64,000 nucleotides of DNA from Poriferisodalis sp965262965 (GTDB lineage Bacteria; Actinomycetota; Acidimicrobiia; Acidimicrobiales; Poriferisodalaceae), in the NCBI RefSeq assembly GCF_965262965.1, contig NZ_OZ253573.1, forward strand, positions 3,968,001 through 4,032,000, given 5' to 3'. A program made the position numbers and the translations under genes. Positions 37,010 to 46,224 of the stretch are shown here, one piece after another; the first letter of the stretch is position 1, and each line of letters opens with the position of its first letter. The notes below the pieces were generated by a model that saw only the letters and a list, made by a program, of their open reading frames with translations, made no database searches and was not told where the DNA came from.

Positions 37010-37222
37010 ACTGGACACCTCCATCGGTCGGCTGCATGTGTTGGCAACGGTCATCATGACCGTTCACTTGCAACCACCGATGGAGTTCGCCGACGGTCCG
37101 ACACTGGGTTGGATTTTGGACCGGTTCGAGCCGGTTTGGGGTGGCTCTCCTGGCCGGGAGACTCCCGACGCACCGGAAGAGACAGAGCCTCCGTCAGCCG
37201 TCGAAGCTGCTTTACTGGTCTC

Positions 37223-38062
37223 GTGGAGCGTGTCCTATCGGCGGACGATGTCGCCTCAGCTTTCCCGAGCCTTTTCGACATCGAGCCGCTCGGAGAGCCG
37301 GGAGGGTCGGGCGAGTGTTGGCGAGCCACGTCCGAGGAATTCGGCGACGTCGCTTTGAAGGTGCTCGTCCGGCCTCACGATCCACGACGATTCGTCCGCG
37401 AGGTTGAGGGCCTGAAGCGCGTCGATTCGCCACACGTGATGAGACTCCATCAGTCCGGGGTCGTTGGGTGCGGCGGCGCGGAGCGTCCATTCCTGCTTGG
37501 TGGGCTCGTTGAAGGACCCAATCTCCGCACCGCGCTGCCGCCGGAAGGGCTGGGGCCAGCTCGTGGGGCTGAGCTACTCGCTGGACTCCTGCGGGGCCTG
37601 CGTGCGTTGGCTGACGCACACGTCGTTCATCGAGACATGAAGCCTGAGAATGTTGTCCTCGTTGACGGGGATCCTTCGACCCCCGTGATTATCGATCTGG
37701 GGCTGTGCCGCCTCGGGCCGGACAGCTCGTTGACGCAGTACCCGTGGTACGGAGGGACAGTCAGATATTCAGCTCCGGAACAGCTCAGATCGGAACCCGC
37801 GCTCGATCGAAGCGATGTGTGGGCCGTGGGCCTGATCGCGGTGGAGGCCGTTGCTGGCGTTCACCCATACCTCGGAACTGGTGGCACGCTGCCCGACGAC
37901 TATCTGGAGATCTTGCGTTCAGAGATGGGAATCCCTCCCTCGATCCGTGGGGGCATTCGGGATCTTCTCTTGCGAATGACCGAGTACGCAGCATACAAGC
38001 GACCGGCCGCGCGCTCAGCGCTCGCCGATCTAGCGAAGGAGCAGAGTGGTGAATCTTCCTGA
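37223..38062 (+). CDS. Ser/Thr protein kinase (Hanks type)
   Basis: GTG 37223 gives 279 residues; the frame is open further upstream only through IS debris. Kinase signatures occur in order: Gly loop GEPGGSGECWRA, VALKVLV with the ATP-binding Lys, catalytic loop HVVHRDMKPENVVL, metal-binding DLG in IIDLGLCRLG (in place of DFG), APEQL, and SDVWAVGLIAVE. There is no transmembrane helix or PASTA domain, so it is a free cytoplasmic kinase. It overlaps the next gene by 17 bp. Kinases without sensor domains in such islands often belong to defence modules (inference). Confidence 0.82.
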   Translation: MERVLSADDVASAFPSLFDIEPLGEPGGSGECWRATSEEFGDVALKVLVRPHDPRRFVREVEGLKRVDSPHVMRLHQSGVVGCGGAERPFLLGGLVEGPNLRTALPPEGLGPARGAELLAGLLRGLRALADAHVVHRDMKPENVVLVDGDPSTPVIIDLGLCRLGPDSSLTQYPWYGGTVRYSAPEQLRSEPALDRSDVWAVGLIAVEAVAGVHPYLGTGGTLPDDYLEILRSEMGIPPSIRGGIRDLLLRMTEYAAYKRPAARSALADLAKEQSGESS

Positions 38063-39251
38063 AGGGCTCTGGCTACAACTCTCGGCGAACTATCGGGAAG
38101 AGCTTCTGTCACTTCATCAGGAGTGGGGGGAGTCTCCGGAAGGCGCGCCAGGCATTGTTCTTGCGCCGGTTACGACGCACGAGAACTTGGTCGAGACGGC
38201 GCGCGCTTGCACAGATGGTCGCGTGTACCTCGACCCGTGTGGCTACTTGTTGGATCGTCAACCGACAGCCCGCGCCCGCCGCTACTTTCCTTGGCTCGCC
38301 GGCCTCCACGAAGATGATGAGAGCGAGCCCTCCCCGGCTGACTCTGTTGCCGAACCTGGAGGGGAGAGCGTCGAGGCCGCCGACCCTCCAGCTCAGCGGC
38401 GGCCCGAGTCACAAGATGAGTGGCTGTCGTGGATGCGTCGTTCGATCGACCACGCGGCCGCCCTGTTCGTACAAGCTAAGCGCACCCCGAGTGTCTTGGT
38501 CTCGCCCTGTCCGATGATCGAGTCCATGGTCACTGATCGAGACATCGATGCAGTCTGCGAGACCTATACCACGCTCGCGGCGGACTACAGCTTACTGATC
38601 CCGAGCTTCTGTGTCGGTTCGGAGTTCACCCGGACCGAGCAAGGCATCACCCGGTTGGCCAATGCGTTGATTGGACTTGCGCCGCCGGCAGTGCTTCTTC
38701 GCTGCTTCCAGTCTCAACTCCCGCCGATCACAGATCGACTCTACCTAGAGGGCCTAAGGGAGATCGTCCAGGCATGTTCCTCGAACGGCATCACAGTCCT
38801 GCTACCGAATAGCGGCTGGGTCGGCTGGCTCGCCCGAAGTTGGGGTGATGTTCACTACTCCTGCGGTGCCACGCAGTCCTCATGGTTCGATCGCGTGCCG
38901 ACCCCGATGAACCCACCGCCTCAGATCGACCGGATCCACGATGTGCAGCTGATCACGCGACGGGAGTACGACCTGGGCCCGTCCCTCGAAGAGGTTGACG
39001 GGTACGCGGCCTGTGGTTGCGAATCTTGCGTGGAGATGGCCGGGGTGTTCACCAAGCCCCTCGCCCGGATGCACCAGTTGCGGGCCGCGAGGGCGGAGGA
39101 TCTGGCGCTCTCCGGCGTCCCAGCCGGAACGCGGCGTCTATTGATCAAGGGGCGCCTAGCCGACGCGAGCCAGATGTGGGAGCGGCTTCCCGCGCCGCTC
39201 CGCCAAGACATCGACGGGGGACACCTCGCGCTCTGGGCAGGACTGGCCTAG
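38046..39251 (+). CDS. Unknown kinase-associated protein with Cys cluster
   Basis: 401 residues from GTG 38046 (a second GTG follows). An acidic low-complexity linker (DDESEPSPADSVAEPGG) separates a short N-terminal domain from a ~270-residue domain with alternating strands and helices (SVLVSPCPMIES, YSLLIPSFCVGSEF, GITVLLPNSGWVGWLARS), which could be a TIM-barrel-like fold. Near the C-terminus AACGCESCVEMAG looks like part of a metal site. No family recognised. The coding overlap with the kinase implies coupled expression. Its 3' end overlaps the convergent gene at 39156 by 96 bp. Confidence 0.6.
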   Translation: MVNLPEGLWLQLSANYREELLSLHQEWGESPEGAPGIVLAPVTTHENLVETARACTDGRVYLDPCGYLLDRQPTARARRYFPWLAGLHEDDESEPSPADSVAEPGGESVEAADPPAQRRPESQDEWLSWMRRSIDHAAALFVQAKRTPSVLVSPCPMIESMVTDRDIDAVCETYTTLAADYSLLIPSFCVGSEFTRTEQGITRLANALIGLAPPAVLLRCFQSQLPPITDRLYLEGLREIVQACSSNGITVLLPNSGWVGWLARSWGDVHYSCGATQSSWFDRVPTPMNPPPQIDRIHDVQLITRREYDLGPSLEEVDGYAACGCESCVEMAGVFTKPLARMHQLRAARAEDLALSGVPAGTRRLLIKGRLADASQMWERLPAPLRQDIDGGHLALWAGLA

Positions 39252-39935
39252 CGGTCCCAGGTCCTGGATCAAGCATTCCGCGAAGTAGTGCCGCAGCCAC
39301 TTGGTTCTGTGGCGGATCAACCTTGCTCTGCACACCACTTCAAGTTCCCCGCTCCCTGCCTGGAGCGTTGCAAGTCCGACACCCAACTCGCGGAAGCGGT
39401 CCAGATTGTCTCGCGCGGCCGCTGATCGCGCGGCATCCATCACGACCCAGCTGTAGTCGACGCTCCGCTGTATCCGGAACGCCTGGTGGAGTGCTCGTCG
39501 CCAGTCCCTCAGCTTGAGTTCAACCGTGGTGAGCCTCCTTGCCGCTGGCGTCCATGCGCCTGAGCCGCAAACGAGTCCGTCCGGGCGGTTCTCCAGGAGT
39601 CCAAGATCGACCAAGCCCGGTAATACCGAGTCGCGCAAGGTCTTGGTGGGGATTCCACTTCGTCTAGCGAGGGTCTCCTGCCGGATCGGCCTTGAGGAAT
39701 GGACCGCAGTTAGCACCCGGATGTGACCTTGTCCTAGAACCAGCGAGGAACGCTGATGCAGCGCGTCGATCACCGACGGAGAAAGAGTCGCTGCGACGAG
39801 ATCGGGGACCTTGAGCCCGCCTCGCTGCTCCAGTGTCACGGCGTCGATCGATCCTCCTGTGTGAAGCCGAGGGATCGCCTCCGTCATTGGCTCGGTCATC
39901 TGAGCTTCTGACGCAAAGACGCGCTGAGCCGACAT
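39156..39935 (-). CDS. Winged-helix protein with possible nuclease-like core
   Basis: 259 residues. The middle is a plausible winged helix (HIRVLTAVHSSRPIRQETLA then RRSGIPTKTLRDSVLPGLVD and LGLLENR). After it, LTTVELKLRDWRRALHQAF and YSWVVMDAA resemble the ExK and following strand-helix of a PD-(D/E)XK core, a weak call. It is convergent with the kinase operon and shares 96 bp with the last gene of it, antisense. It may regulate or belong to that module. The start at ATG 39935 is uncertain; internal Met codons near 39899 and 39887 are alternatives. Confidence 0.55.
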   Translation of the reverse strand: MSAQRVFASEAQMTEPMTEAIPRLHTGGSIDAVTLEQRGGLKVPDLVAATLSPSVIDALHQRSSLVLGQGHIRVLTAVHSSRPIRQETLARRSGIPTKTLRDSVLPGLVDLGLLENRPDGLVCGSGAWTPAARRLTTVELKLRDWRRALHQAFRIQRSVDYSWVVMDAARSAAARDNLDRFRELGVGLATLQAGSGELEVVCRARLIRHRTKWLRHYFAECLIQDLGPLGQSCPEREVSPVDVLAERRGKPLPHLARVG

Positions 39936-40005
39936 CAGTAGCTTCTCCGCCGAGCTATCGGGCCCACTGCGCGAAGACTACTGGACGCGGTAGGCCTCGA
40001 CAGTA

Positions 40006-40160
40006 CTACGGTCCAAACACGGCGGCGCCGAAGGTGGCGGCGGCTTCGGCTTGCATGCCGGGCATGACGTGTTGGTAGACGGTCATGGTGAAGGCGATGC
40101 TGGAGTGGCCGAGGCGTCCGCTGACGACCTTGGGGTGGACGTTCTCCTGTAGCAGGGCAA
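40006..40160 (-). pseudogene. Tyrosine recombinase, C-terminal remnant
   Basis: About 50 residues of a phage-type integrase: NVHPKVVSGRLGHSSIAFTM with the catalytic His region, then TVYQHVMPGMQAEAA with the nucleophilic Tyr. The N-terminal and core domains are gone; the IS30 element abuts it at about 40157. It shows that an integrative element once ended here. The rest of the interval 39936-40005 holds nothing recognisable. Confidence 0.75.
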
Positions 40161-41220
40161 GCTCTACCGGTGGTTGCAAGTGAGTTGAGTGTAGATGTCG
40201 GCGGCTGATTGCCAGTCGTGGAGTCGGCGTGGCATGTGGTTGAGTTTGTCCTCGATGACCGCAAGGCGCAGTTGTCCGATGTCGAGGCTGGTGCCTTTGG
40301 GGAGCCATCGGCGCAGCAGCCCGTTGGTGTGCTCGTTGGTGGGCCGTTGCCACGGCGAGCGCGCCTCGCAGAAGAACACCTCGATGCCGAGCGCGGCCTC
40401 GACGTCGGCCCAGCGGGCCATCTCGCGGCCTTGGTCCCAGGTGAGCGTGCGCACCGGCCCGCCAGGCTGGCAGCCCAGAGCCGCGGTGACCACCGCGGCG
40501 ACTTGGGGCGCGCTGTAGCCGTCGGGCAGCGCTGCGGTGACCGTGTAGCGGCTGGTGCGCTCGGCGAGCGTGACCGCAGCGGTGCGGTTCGCTTTGCCGA
40601 CGATGAGGTCGCGGTCCCAGTGGCCGGGCTCTGCACGGTCCTCGACGTCGGCGGGCCGGTCGGCTATCGGCCGGTATTCCCCCAGCGGGCTGGGCTTTTG
40701 GGCCTGCGCGACGCTGCGCGGCCGACGGCGCCGGGCGCGCCGCGGCAGCTTCGCCCAGGAGCCGGCGGGCAAGCCGCTGCGCGCGTCGTTCGCGTAGCAC
40801 GCCCGGTAGATGGTCTCCGCGCACACGCTCATGCCCGACTCGCGCAGGTCCGCCGCCGCGGCATGCGGTGACCAGCGCAGCCTCAAGCGCTCATCGACCG
40901 CGGCGGCCAGCACCCGATCAACCGCCAGCTTGGGCATCCGCGCCCGTCTCGCCCTCGCACACGCCGACGCGTGCGCCGCGCGGGCGTCATAGCCCGCCCG
41001 CCCGCTGCAGCGGGCCAGCTCGCGATGCACCGCCGACGGGTCACGACCCAGCCGCCGCGCTGCGTCCGCGACGCTGCGGCCCGCCCCGAACGACGACTCG
41101 ACGAACACCCGCTCATCCAAACTCAGCCTCGCTGCCATACTGGACACCTCCATCGGTCGGCTGCACGTGTTGGCAACGGTCATCATGACCGTTCACTTGC
41201 AACCACCGATGGAGTTCGCG
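40157..41220 (-). mobile_element. IS30-family element, complete
   Basis: The inverted ends are similar over ~26 bp: GCAAGCTCTACCGGTGGTTG on the left and the complement of CAACCACCGATGGAGTTCGC on the right. The right end is also present at 37060-37090 beside the truncated copy. The borders are approximate and no convincing target duplication is seen; the left side interrupts the integrase remnant. Confidence 0.7.
40164..41138 (-). CDS. IS30-family transposase
   Basis: 324 residues from ATG 41138, which has GGAGG 8 nt upstream; the frame is open to 41186. The N-terminal HTH (GRSVADAARRLGRDPSAVHR) precedes the DDE domain with GHWDRDLIVG (Asp), LTWDQGREMARW (Asp) and RPTNEHTNGLLRRWLPKG (Glu). 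Complete and probably active. It ends three codons inside the IS terminus. Confidence 0.88.
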   Translation of the reverse strand: MAARLSLDERVFVESSFGAGRSVADAARRLGRDPSAVHRELARCSGRAGYDARAAHASACARARRARMPKLAVDRVLAAAVDERLRLRWSPHAAAADLRESGMSVCAETIYRACYANDARSGLPAGSWAKLPRRARRRRPRSVAQAQKPSPLGEYRPIADRPADVEDRAEPGHWDRDLIVGKANRTAAVTLAERTSRYTVTAALPDGYSAPQVAAVVTAALGCQPGGPVRTLTWDQGREMARWADVEAALGIEVFFCEARSPWQRPTNEHTNGLLRRWLPKGTSLDIGQLRLAVIEDKLNHMPRRLHDWQSAADIYTQLTCNHR

Positions 41221-41339
41221 CACCTTTGATGAATACAACTTTAAGCACTATTGAATTCAAGCGCCGATGACAACAATTGGCCCATTGGCTACAATCAATC
41301 CCGGGCCGTTTGAAATCACACCGTTGATTGAGTGGAGCA

Positions 41340-44279
41340 ATGAACCCTGAGCGAGATGATTGGCTCAATGTGAAGCTCGCGCAACGTCTACGTAAGCTTG
41401 GACTTCTCGAAGACCAGCGAACGCTTGGCGAGTTGGACGCTATCTCGATGCCACTCGAAATCCAGCACTCAATCTTGCGGCATGCAGGAACGCGTGATGC
41501 TATTCGGTATTGGATCAACAAGCCCAAGTCACGAACACGGCATACAACTACAGAATTGATAGTAATCCTGGAACAAATGCGGTCTAGTTTGGCGCAGGCA
41601 GCTCCGCTTCTCAATAGCCATCTAAATGAAGACTACAGCGTTGTCTTGGCGCGATGCTCTCTGAATACTGCGCGCGAGCTCTATGATGGCGGTCGGCAAC
41701 ACTACGCACACGCCCGCATCGATAACGCCGTCAACTACATGTTGGATGCACAACAAGAATTCTTGTTCGCGCTTTCCACAGGACATCTAGGCAGAACTGA
41801 GCAAATGGAAGCTCTGGGAAAATACGCGGTTGCGGTTGCCTTTTCCTCAAGATGGAGAAGAACTGATGCCCGGATTCTGGCTCGAGCACTTCAGTTTCAA
41901 CATAAATCGATCACGGTTGGCAATACCGACCCCGAAGCGCAACTGTACTTGACGGAGCTGTACGCACAGCAATTTGATGCTACGGGAGACGATGATAACC
42001 TTGAAGCAGCTATTAACACGATTGTGGGGCGTCACGCGTTCTTCGCGAACTGCGAACCCAGTCTAGAACACCGCGCCAATCTCAAACTCGCCGAGCTATA
42101 TCTGAAACGAAGTACATTCCGCAAAGAGACAGATGCGATAGGCTCTAACGAGGATCTGAATGCAGCCCGCGCCTATGCTGACCATACGCAGCCTCAAACG
42201 GGCGTAGAATGGGTACAAAAAGCGCTAGTCGAGAATCTTGCCCTCGCGTCGTACTTGGAACCTTGCCCTTTGCATAGCAGACAAATCCGGCTTCCGTATG
42301 GATTTCTTACTGAACTGGTTCAGATGACGGATGCGAATCGCGACAAGCTTCGCGGGATAGTCACCGACACGCTCGGTGCAATGCAACGAGATCTGAAAGC
42401 AGAAAATCAGCGGCCCAATATCGTTGCACAACAGGTACTCTTTGGCGTCTTACGCGATAGTGCTCTTCGTAATGATGAGTACGCTCGCGGGGACGCTTCG
42501 TGGGCTGTGCACATCGCACGCGAGGCTATGGACCTGACCGCAGACCGCTATCTTGAATTCGGCTATGCAGAAGCACTCCTCTTACGTGCGTCGGCTTCAC
42601 GAGATAGCGAGTTCATGACCGAGGCGGTCAAAGAGTCTGAGCGGCTAGTTGAGACTTACCCCGAATGGCCACTGCCGCGGGTGAATTTAGCTCGAGCGCT
42701 CACTCTCGCGTCAGAATTGGGATTCAACGAAGCGCGCGCGTATGATGAAATCGAACCGTGGCATGACGCTGCGACGCAAGTCGTCCAAGCTGCCGAATAT
42801 CGTCGAACTGACCTCGGCGGCCGAAGTAGCGTCTTTGCGATCGAAGATGCCCGTGGAGATCTTGCGGTTTCACTCGTCTTCAAACCCACAGTGCAAAAGG
42901 CGAGTGCAATTAGAGAAGCTGAAGTGCTCCACGCTCTAGATACTGCAGTTGCTCAAGCGAACGTTGCAGATCGCTTTCTGGTGCCTCAGTCTCTCGCTAT
43001 CGTGCAACTCCAAACCGGTGAATATGTCCACGTAATCGAACGACAAATGGGCACTTTGTTGTCTGATCTAGATCGCGTGTCCGCTGCGGGACACTTGAAT
43101 GATTGTGTACAACTATTAGCTATTTTCCACCGCACCATCGGCCTCGGTGAGAGAGGTCGCTCCGCGTGGCGAAAACTCAAGGAAGGAGTAAAACTGTGGA
43201 GCCGCACGCTTTTTCGCAATTTAGAGGAAGCGGAAGCCTTCGTTAACTTGATGCACCGAGGGTTGCCAGACGACCTGCCACTCGTCAGAAAACGCGACGC
43301 CCACGCGAGCAATTGGTCCGTGGACAGCATGGATCGCCTTATCGCTTTCGACTTAGAAGCTGCGTCGTATCTTCCCGTAGGGCACGACCTCGCCCAGCTC
43401 ATTGAAGACTGCGCGCTCTTGCCTGTTGATGAAGGCGGTTTTGCCGTTCGGCGCGACCTTGTGCGGCGGTACGTCTCGTTCCTGGAATGCGAGATCTCGT
43501 CGCGACGCGTTATACAAGCTTATGACTGGTTTGCACTCTTGCGAGCCACTTGGGTCGCATCCTCCGCGAGTGCTTCAAAAGCGCGGCATTCACATGCTCG
43601 TCAACTTGCTCGGCATCTCGCGACGCGTTCGAGTGACGAAGATGTGGTGCTGCCAGCAGAAGCCTTGGTCGAGGCCTTAGGACAACCGCTTCATGTCGGT
43701 TCGGGCGACTTGGATGCCACCCACCGTCGACGAAGTAAACGCCTATCTACAATTCTTCGGCATCGTGCGCTTGAAGTGGGCTTGGAAATCGATGATGGTG
43801 GGTTTGTGGATATTTCCGAGCTGGAAGCTACGGTCGGGTTTTCGGCGGATGAAGTGCGGGCGACTGCTACCCATCCGGCTGAACCACGATTTGAAGTTGA
43901 TGGTAACCGAATTCGAGCTCTGTACGGTCACTCTATTCCAGTATTGGACCTACCAGATCTAGATGTCGAGATCCCAGAACTATTATTCCATGGAACGTCG
44001 TGGACGGCACTCGACGATATCTCGGTTGACGGCCTTCGGCCCATGGGTCGTGAGAAGGTTCACTTAACGGTCAACCCGATCGAGGCCCTCGAAGTTGCCA
44101 ATCGCCACGAGAGACCTGCGTTACTCGCAATAAGGACGGGTGAGATCGAATCGCTGCAAAGTGTCGCGGACGCGATTTGGACGGCGGACGAAGCACCTTC
44201 GGAAACGATAGAAGTCCTTAATCCGTTTGCGGCGATCGCGGAACCGCCAGATTGGCTCACCGACGTTTTGGTCAAATGA
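41340..44279 (+). CDS. Giant fusion: helical region, kinase-like domain, KptA/Tpt1 domain
   Basis: 979 residues from ATG 41340 (GGAG just upstream; TTG 41328 is possible). Residues ~1-470 are helical and TPR-like. Residues ~480-700 look like a divergent kinase/APH fold: RRTDLGGRSSVFAIED with a Gly-rich loop, LVFKPT with a Lys, and MDRLIAFDLEAAS as a possible metal-binding site. Residues ~793-935 are a clear RNA 2'-phosphotransferase: KRLSTILRHRA, IRALYGHSIPV, LLFHGTSWTALDDIS and GLRPMGREKVHLTV, keeping the Arg/His residues the family uses for NAD+-dependent ADP-ribosyl transfer to a 2'-phosphate. The KptA fold is confident, the kinase-like assignment moderate, the role unknown. GC is much lower than in the flanks. 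The gene stands alone between an IS30 and an ISL3. Confidence 0.8.
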   Translation: MNPERDDWLNVKLAQRLRKLGLLEDQRTLGELDAISMPLEIQHSILRHAGTRDAIRYWINKPKSRTRHTTTELIVILEQMRSSLAQAAPLLNSHLNEDYSVVLARCSLNTARELYDGGRQHYAHARIDNAVNYMLDAQQEFLFALSTGHLGRTEQMEALGKYAVAVAFSSRWRRTDARILARALQFQHKSITVGNTDPEAQLYLTELYAQQFDATGDDDNLEAAINTIVGRHAFFANCEPSLEHRANLKLAELYLKRSTFRKETDAIGSNEDLNAARAYADHTQPQTGVEWVQKALVENLALASYLEPCPLHSRQIRLPYGFLTELVQMTDANRDKLRGIVTDTLGAMQRDLKAENQRPNIVAQQVLFGVLRDSALRNDEYARGDASWAVHIAREAMDLTADRYLEFGYAEALLLRASASRDSEFMTEAVKESERLVETYPEWPLPRVNLARALTLASELGFNEARAYDEIEPWHDAATQVVQAAEYRRTDLGGRSSVFAIEDARGDLAVSLVFKPTVQKASAIREAEVLHALDTAVAQANVADRFLVPQSLAIVQLQTGEYVHVIERQMGTLLSDLDRVSAAGHLNDCVQLLAIFHRTIGLGERGRSAWRKLKEGVKLWSRTLFRNLEEAEAFVNLMHRGLPDDLPLVRKRDAHASNWSVDSMDRLIAFDLEAASYLPVGHDLAQLIEDCALLPVDEGGFAVRRDLVRRYVSFLECEISSRRVIQAYDWFALLRATWVASSASASKARHSHARQLARHLATRSSDEDVVLPAEALVEALGQPLHVGSGDLDATHRRRSKRLSTILRHRALEVGLEIDDGGFVDISELEATVGFSADEVRATATHPAEPRFEVDGNRIRALYGHSIPVLDLPDLDVEIPELLFHGTSWTALDDISVDGLRPMGREKVHLTVNPIEALEVANRHERPALLAIRTGEIESLQSVADAIWTADEAPSETIEVLNPFAAIAEPPDWLTDVLVK

Positions 44280-44383
44280 ATCTGGCAGAAGCCTAGTTTC
44301 TTGAGATCTGATGTCTTTGATTGTCGTGCCTGTTTGGCACCCAGTCTTTCACGCAGGTGGCGACGTCGTAGATGAGCTTTGCG

Positions 44384-45730
44384 GGCCCTTCGCGTTTTTT
44401 TGGGATTGGGGCTGCTGGATTCGGCGGGGTTCATGTTAGGAGGAGGCCGCGGGCTTCGAAGTTGGCGTAGTTGGTGAAGCCGTGGGCTCGGCGTCGCAGG
44501 ACTTGGAGCAGGTTGTTGGTTCGGTCGATGCGTCCGTTGCTGGGCCGCCCTGTGTGGTGCCAGTCGAGGATCTGGTTGTGCCAAGTGAGGAACGTGTCGA
44601 CGATGCTGCTGAACTCGGGGATGTCGCCGGTGCCGTAGATGTCAGCGAACCGCTCGAGCGCCTCGAGGGCGCCCTTGCGGTCGGTGGCGAGATAGAGGTT
44701 GTGCAGCTCGCCGAGCGCGTCCCAGGCTGCTTTGAGCCGCGGATGGGCGGCGAACAACGCGTCGAGGCGTGCCCGCTCGCCGGCGTCGAGCTTGTCGGGC
44801 CGGCGCATCAGCAAGAACCGCGCTCGGAACACCTCGGGATCGAACGCTGGCACCGAGCCTTCGGGGCGGCGCTGGATGTCGCGGCGCACCGCGGTCAGGC
44901 CGGCTTGGAACCATCTGACGACGTGGAACCGGTCCAGCACATGGCGGGCGTGGCCGAGCCGCGCCTCTATCGCTGCTTTGTACGCCGCCGAGCCGTCGGA
45001 GACGACGACCTTCACGGCTTTGCACCATCGGGGCCCTTGGGCGGCCAGAAAGCCGCTGAGCGCCTGGGTGTCGCGGTGGGGCACCATGGCGAGCACCTCG
45101 CCGGTGTCGCCGTTGACGATCACCGTCACGTAGCGGTGCCGCTTGCGGATCGAGGTCTCGTCCACCCCCAGCACCCGGCATCTTTGCCGGCGGCGGTGCT
45201 CGCCGACCAGCCCCGCCCATGCGACCACCAGCGCATTCACCAGCTTCCAGCCCACCTGGTGGCGTTTCGCTGCCGCGTTGACCGTCATCGCACGGGCGTC
45301 TTTGACCAGCCGGCGGGCCAGACGCGCCGTGACGCGGCCCTCGAACCCCTGATGGTCCTCGACGAAGCGGCTGGCGCACGGCTCGCACACCAGCCGCCGC
45401 CGCTCCCAGACCAGCGTGGCCGGCCGCCCCGACACCTCCAAGTCCCGCACCTTGTTGTCCCGGCGGTCGTGGACCTTGCCGCTCGGGGTCCCCCAATCGG
45501 GACACCTCGGTCGGCGAACAGTCGAGGCCACCCGCACCACCAGCTCCCCGGGCGCGTCGACGATCACCCCCAGCACCTCGGTCCGCGGCAGCCACAGCCG
45601 CACCGACATAACATCACGCTTCATCGAGGCCCTCCAGGGTTCGGCGTCCAACAACACCGATCCCCCCAGGGCCTCGACCCCTACAAGCGGACCCTCAACC
45701 CACCCTCATCCCAACAAAAGACGAAGAGCC
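44384..45730 (-). mobile_element. ISL3-family element
   Basis: The right end, read inwards, begins GGCTCTTCGTCTTTTGTTGG and the left end GGCCCTTCGCGTTTTTTTGG; both continue with similar G-rich sequence. Length about 1.35 kb. No matching 8-bp duplication is seen at the borders (GCTTTGCG left, GACTAATC right), so one flank may have been rearranged. The interval 44280-44383 has no gene. Confidence 0.75.
44431..45624 (-). CDS. ISL3-family transposase
   Basis: About 397 residues from ATG 45624, which follows GGAGG at good spacing; the frame is open to 45657. ISL3 hallmarks: an N-terminal zinc-finger-like region with CPDW...CEPCASRF, VLGVDETSIRKRHRY (Asp), VVSDGSAAYKAAIE (Asp), DRFHVVRWF, and the C-terminal SNGRIDRTNNLLQVLRRRAH with the Glu-equivalent region. 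Complete and likely functional. Confidence 0.87.
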   Translation of the reverse strand: MKRDVMSVRLWLPRTEVLGVIVDAPGELVVRVASTVRRPRCPDWGTPSGKVHDRRDNKVRDLEVSGRPATLVWERRRLVCEPCASRFVEDHQGFEGRVTARLARRLVKDARAMTVNAAAKRHQVGWKLVNALVVAWAGLVGEHRRRQRCRVLGVDETSIRKRHRYVTVIVNGDTGEVLAMVPHRDTQALSGFLAAQGPRWCKAVKVVVSDGSAAYKAAIEARLGHARHVLDRFHVVRWFQAGLTAVRRDIQRRPEGSVPAFDPEVFRARFLLMRRPDKLDAGERARLDALFAAHPRLKAAWDALGELHNLYLATDRKGALEALERFADIYGTGDIPEFSSIVDTFLTWHNQILDWHHTGRPSNGRIDRTNNLLQVLRRRAHGFTNYANFEARGLLLT

Positions 45731-45732
45731 GA

Positions 45733-45978
45733 CTAATCGTCGATTCCGTCCTCGAATCCGTCGTCGCTGATGTAGCGATCCCAGTCGGATGCCCATTCCA
45801 AGAAATCGTTCCGGCGCTCGACTTCGAGCCTCTCAAGCTCGCGGTGTTCCAGGTCGTCCATGTCGCCCGCTCTGTAGTCCTCGTAGCGCTCGGAACGGAC
45901 GGACACACGCTCGAACTGACTCTCTCGACCTCTCTGCTCCAGTTCGAGGTGCATTTGCCGGATGGTCTCGCGGCTCAT
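45733..45978 (-). CDS. Small acidic hypothetical protein
   Basis: 81 residues from ATG 45978 (MSRETIRQMHLELEQRGRES). It is highly charged and probably one long amphipathic helix, with an acidic C-terminus (SDDGFEDGIDD). The frame is open to 46224 with a more degenerate N-terminal extension, so a 163-residue form is possible. It lies 3 bp from the ISL3 border. No family recognised; the coding call is moderate. Confidence 0.4.
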   Translation of the reverse strand: MSRETIRQMHLELEQRGRESQFERVSVRSERYEDYRAGDMDDLEHRELERLEVERRNDFLEWASDWDRYISDDGFEDGIDD

Positions 45979-46224
45979 GTGGTCGGTGTTTGAGGCTGTT
46001 GGGTCATTCGATGCGTGCCACATGGATCGTTGGCGCGGCTCATCGTGAAATCGTGCTCTGATCGGTGCCAACCACGATGCCAATCGGTCTTGCGGCACGC
46101 TTCGACGTGCGCGAACGCACGCCGAGGGCATCTCGATGCCTTCGAGCCACACGGCTATCGGCGTCCACCCTCCGAACAGCCGAGCGCCGCCTTGGCGCTC
46201 CAGCGGATAGCTCAGCGCGCGCAT

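Noticed and set aside
36338..37222. N-terminal extension of the kinase by ~295 codons
   Set aside because: This part reads antisense through IS30 and across IS debris; the kinase fold begins after GTG 37223.
41328..41339. TTG 41328 as start of the KptA fusion gene
   Set aside because: ATG 41340 lies four codons downstream with GGAG in front of it and is the better start.
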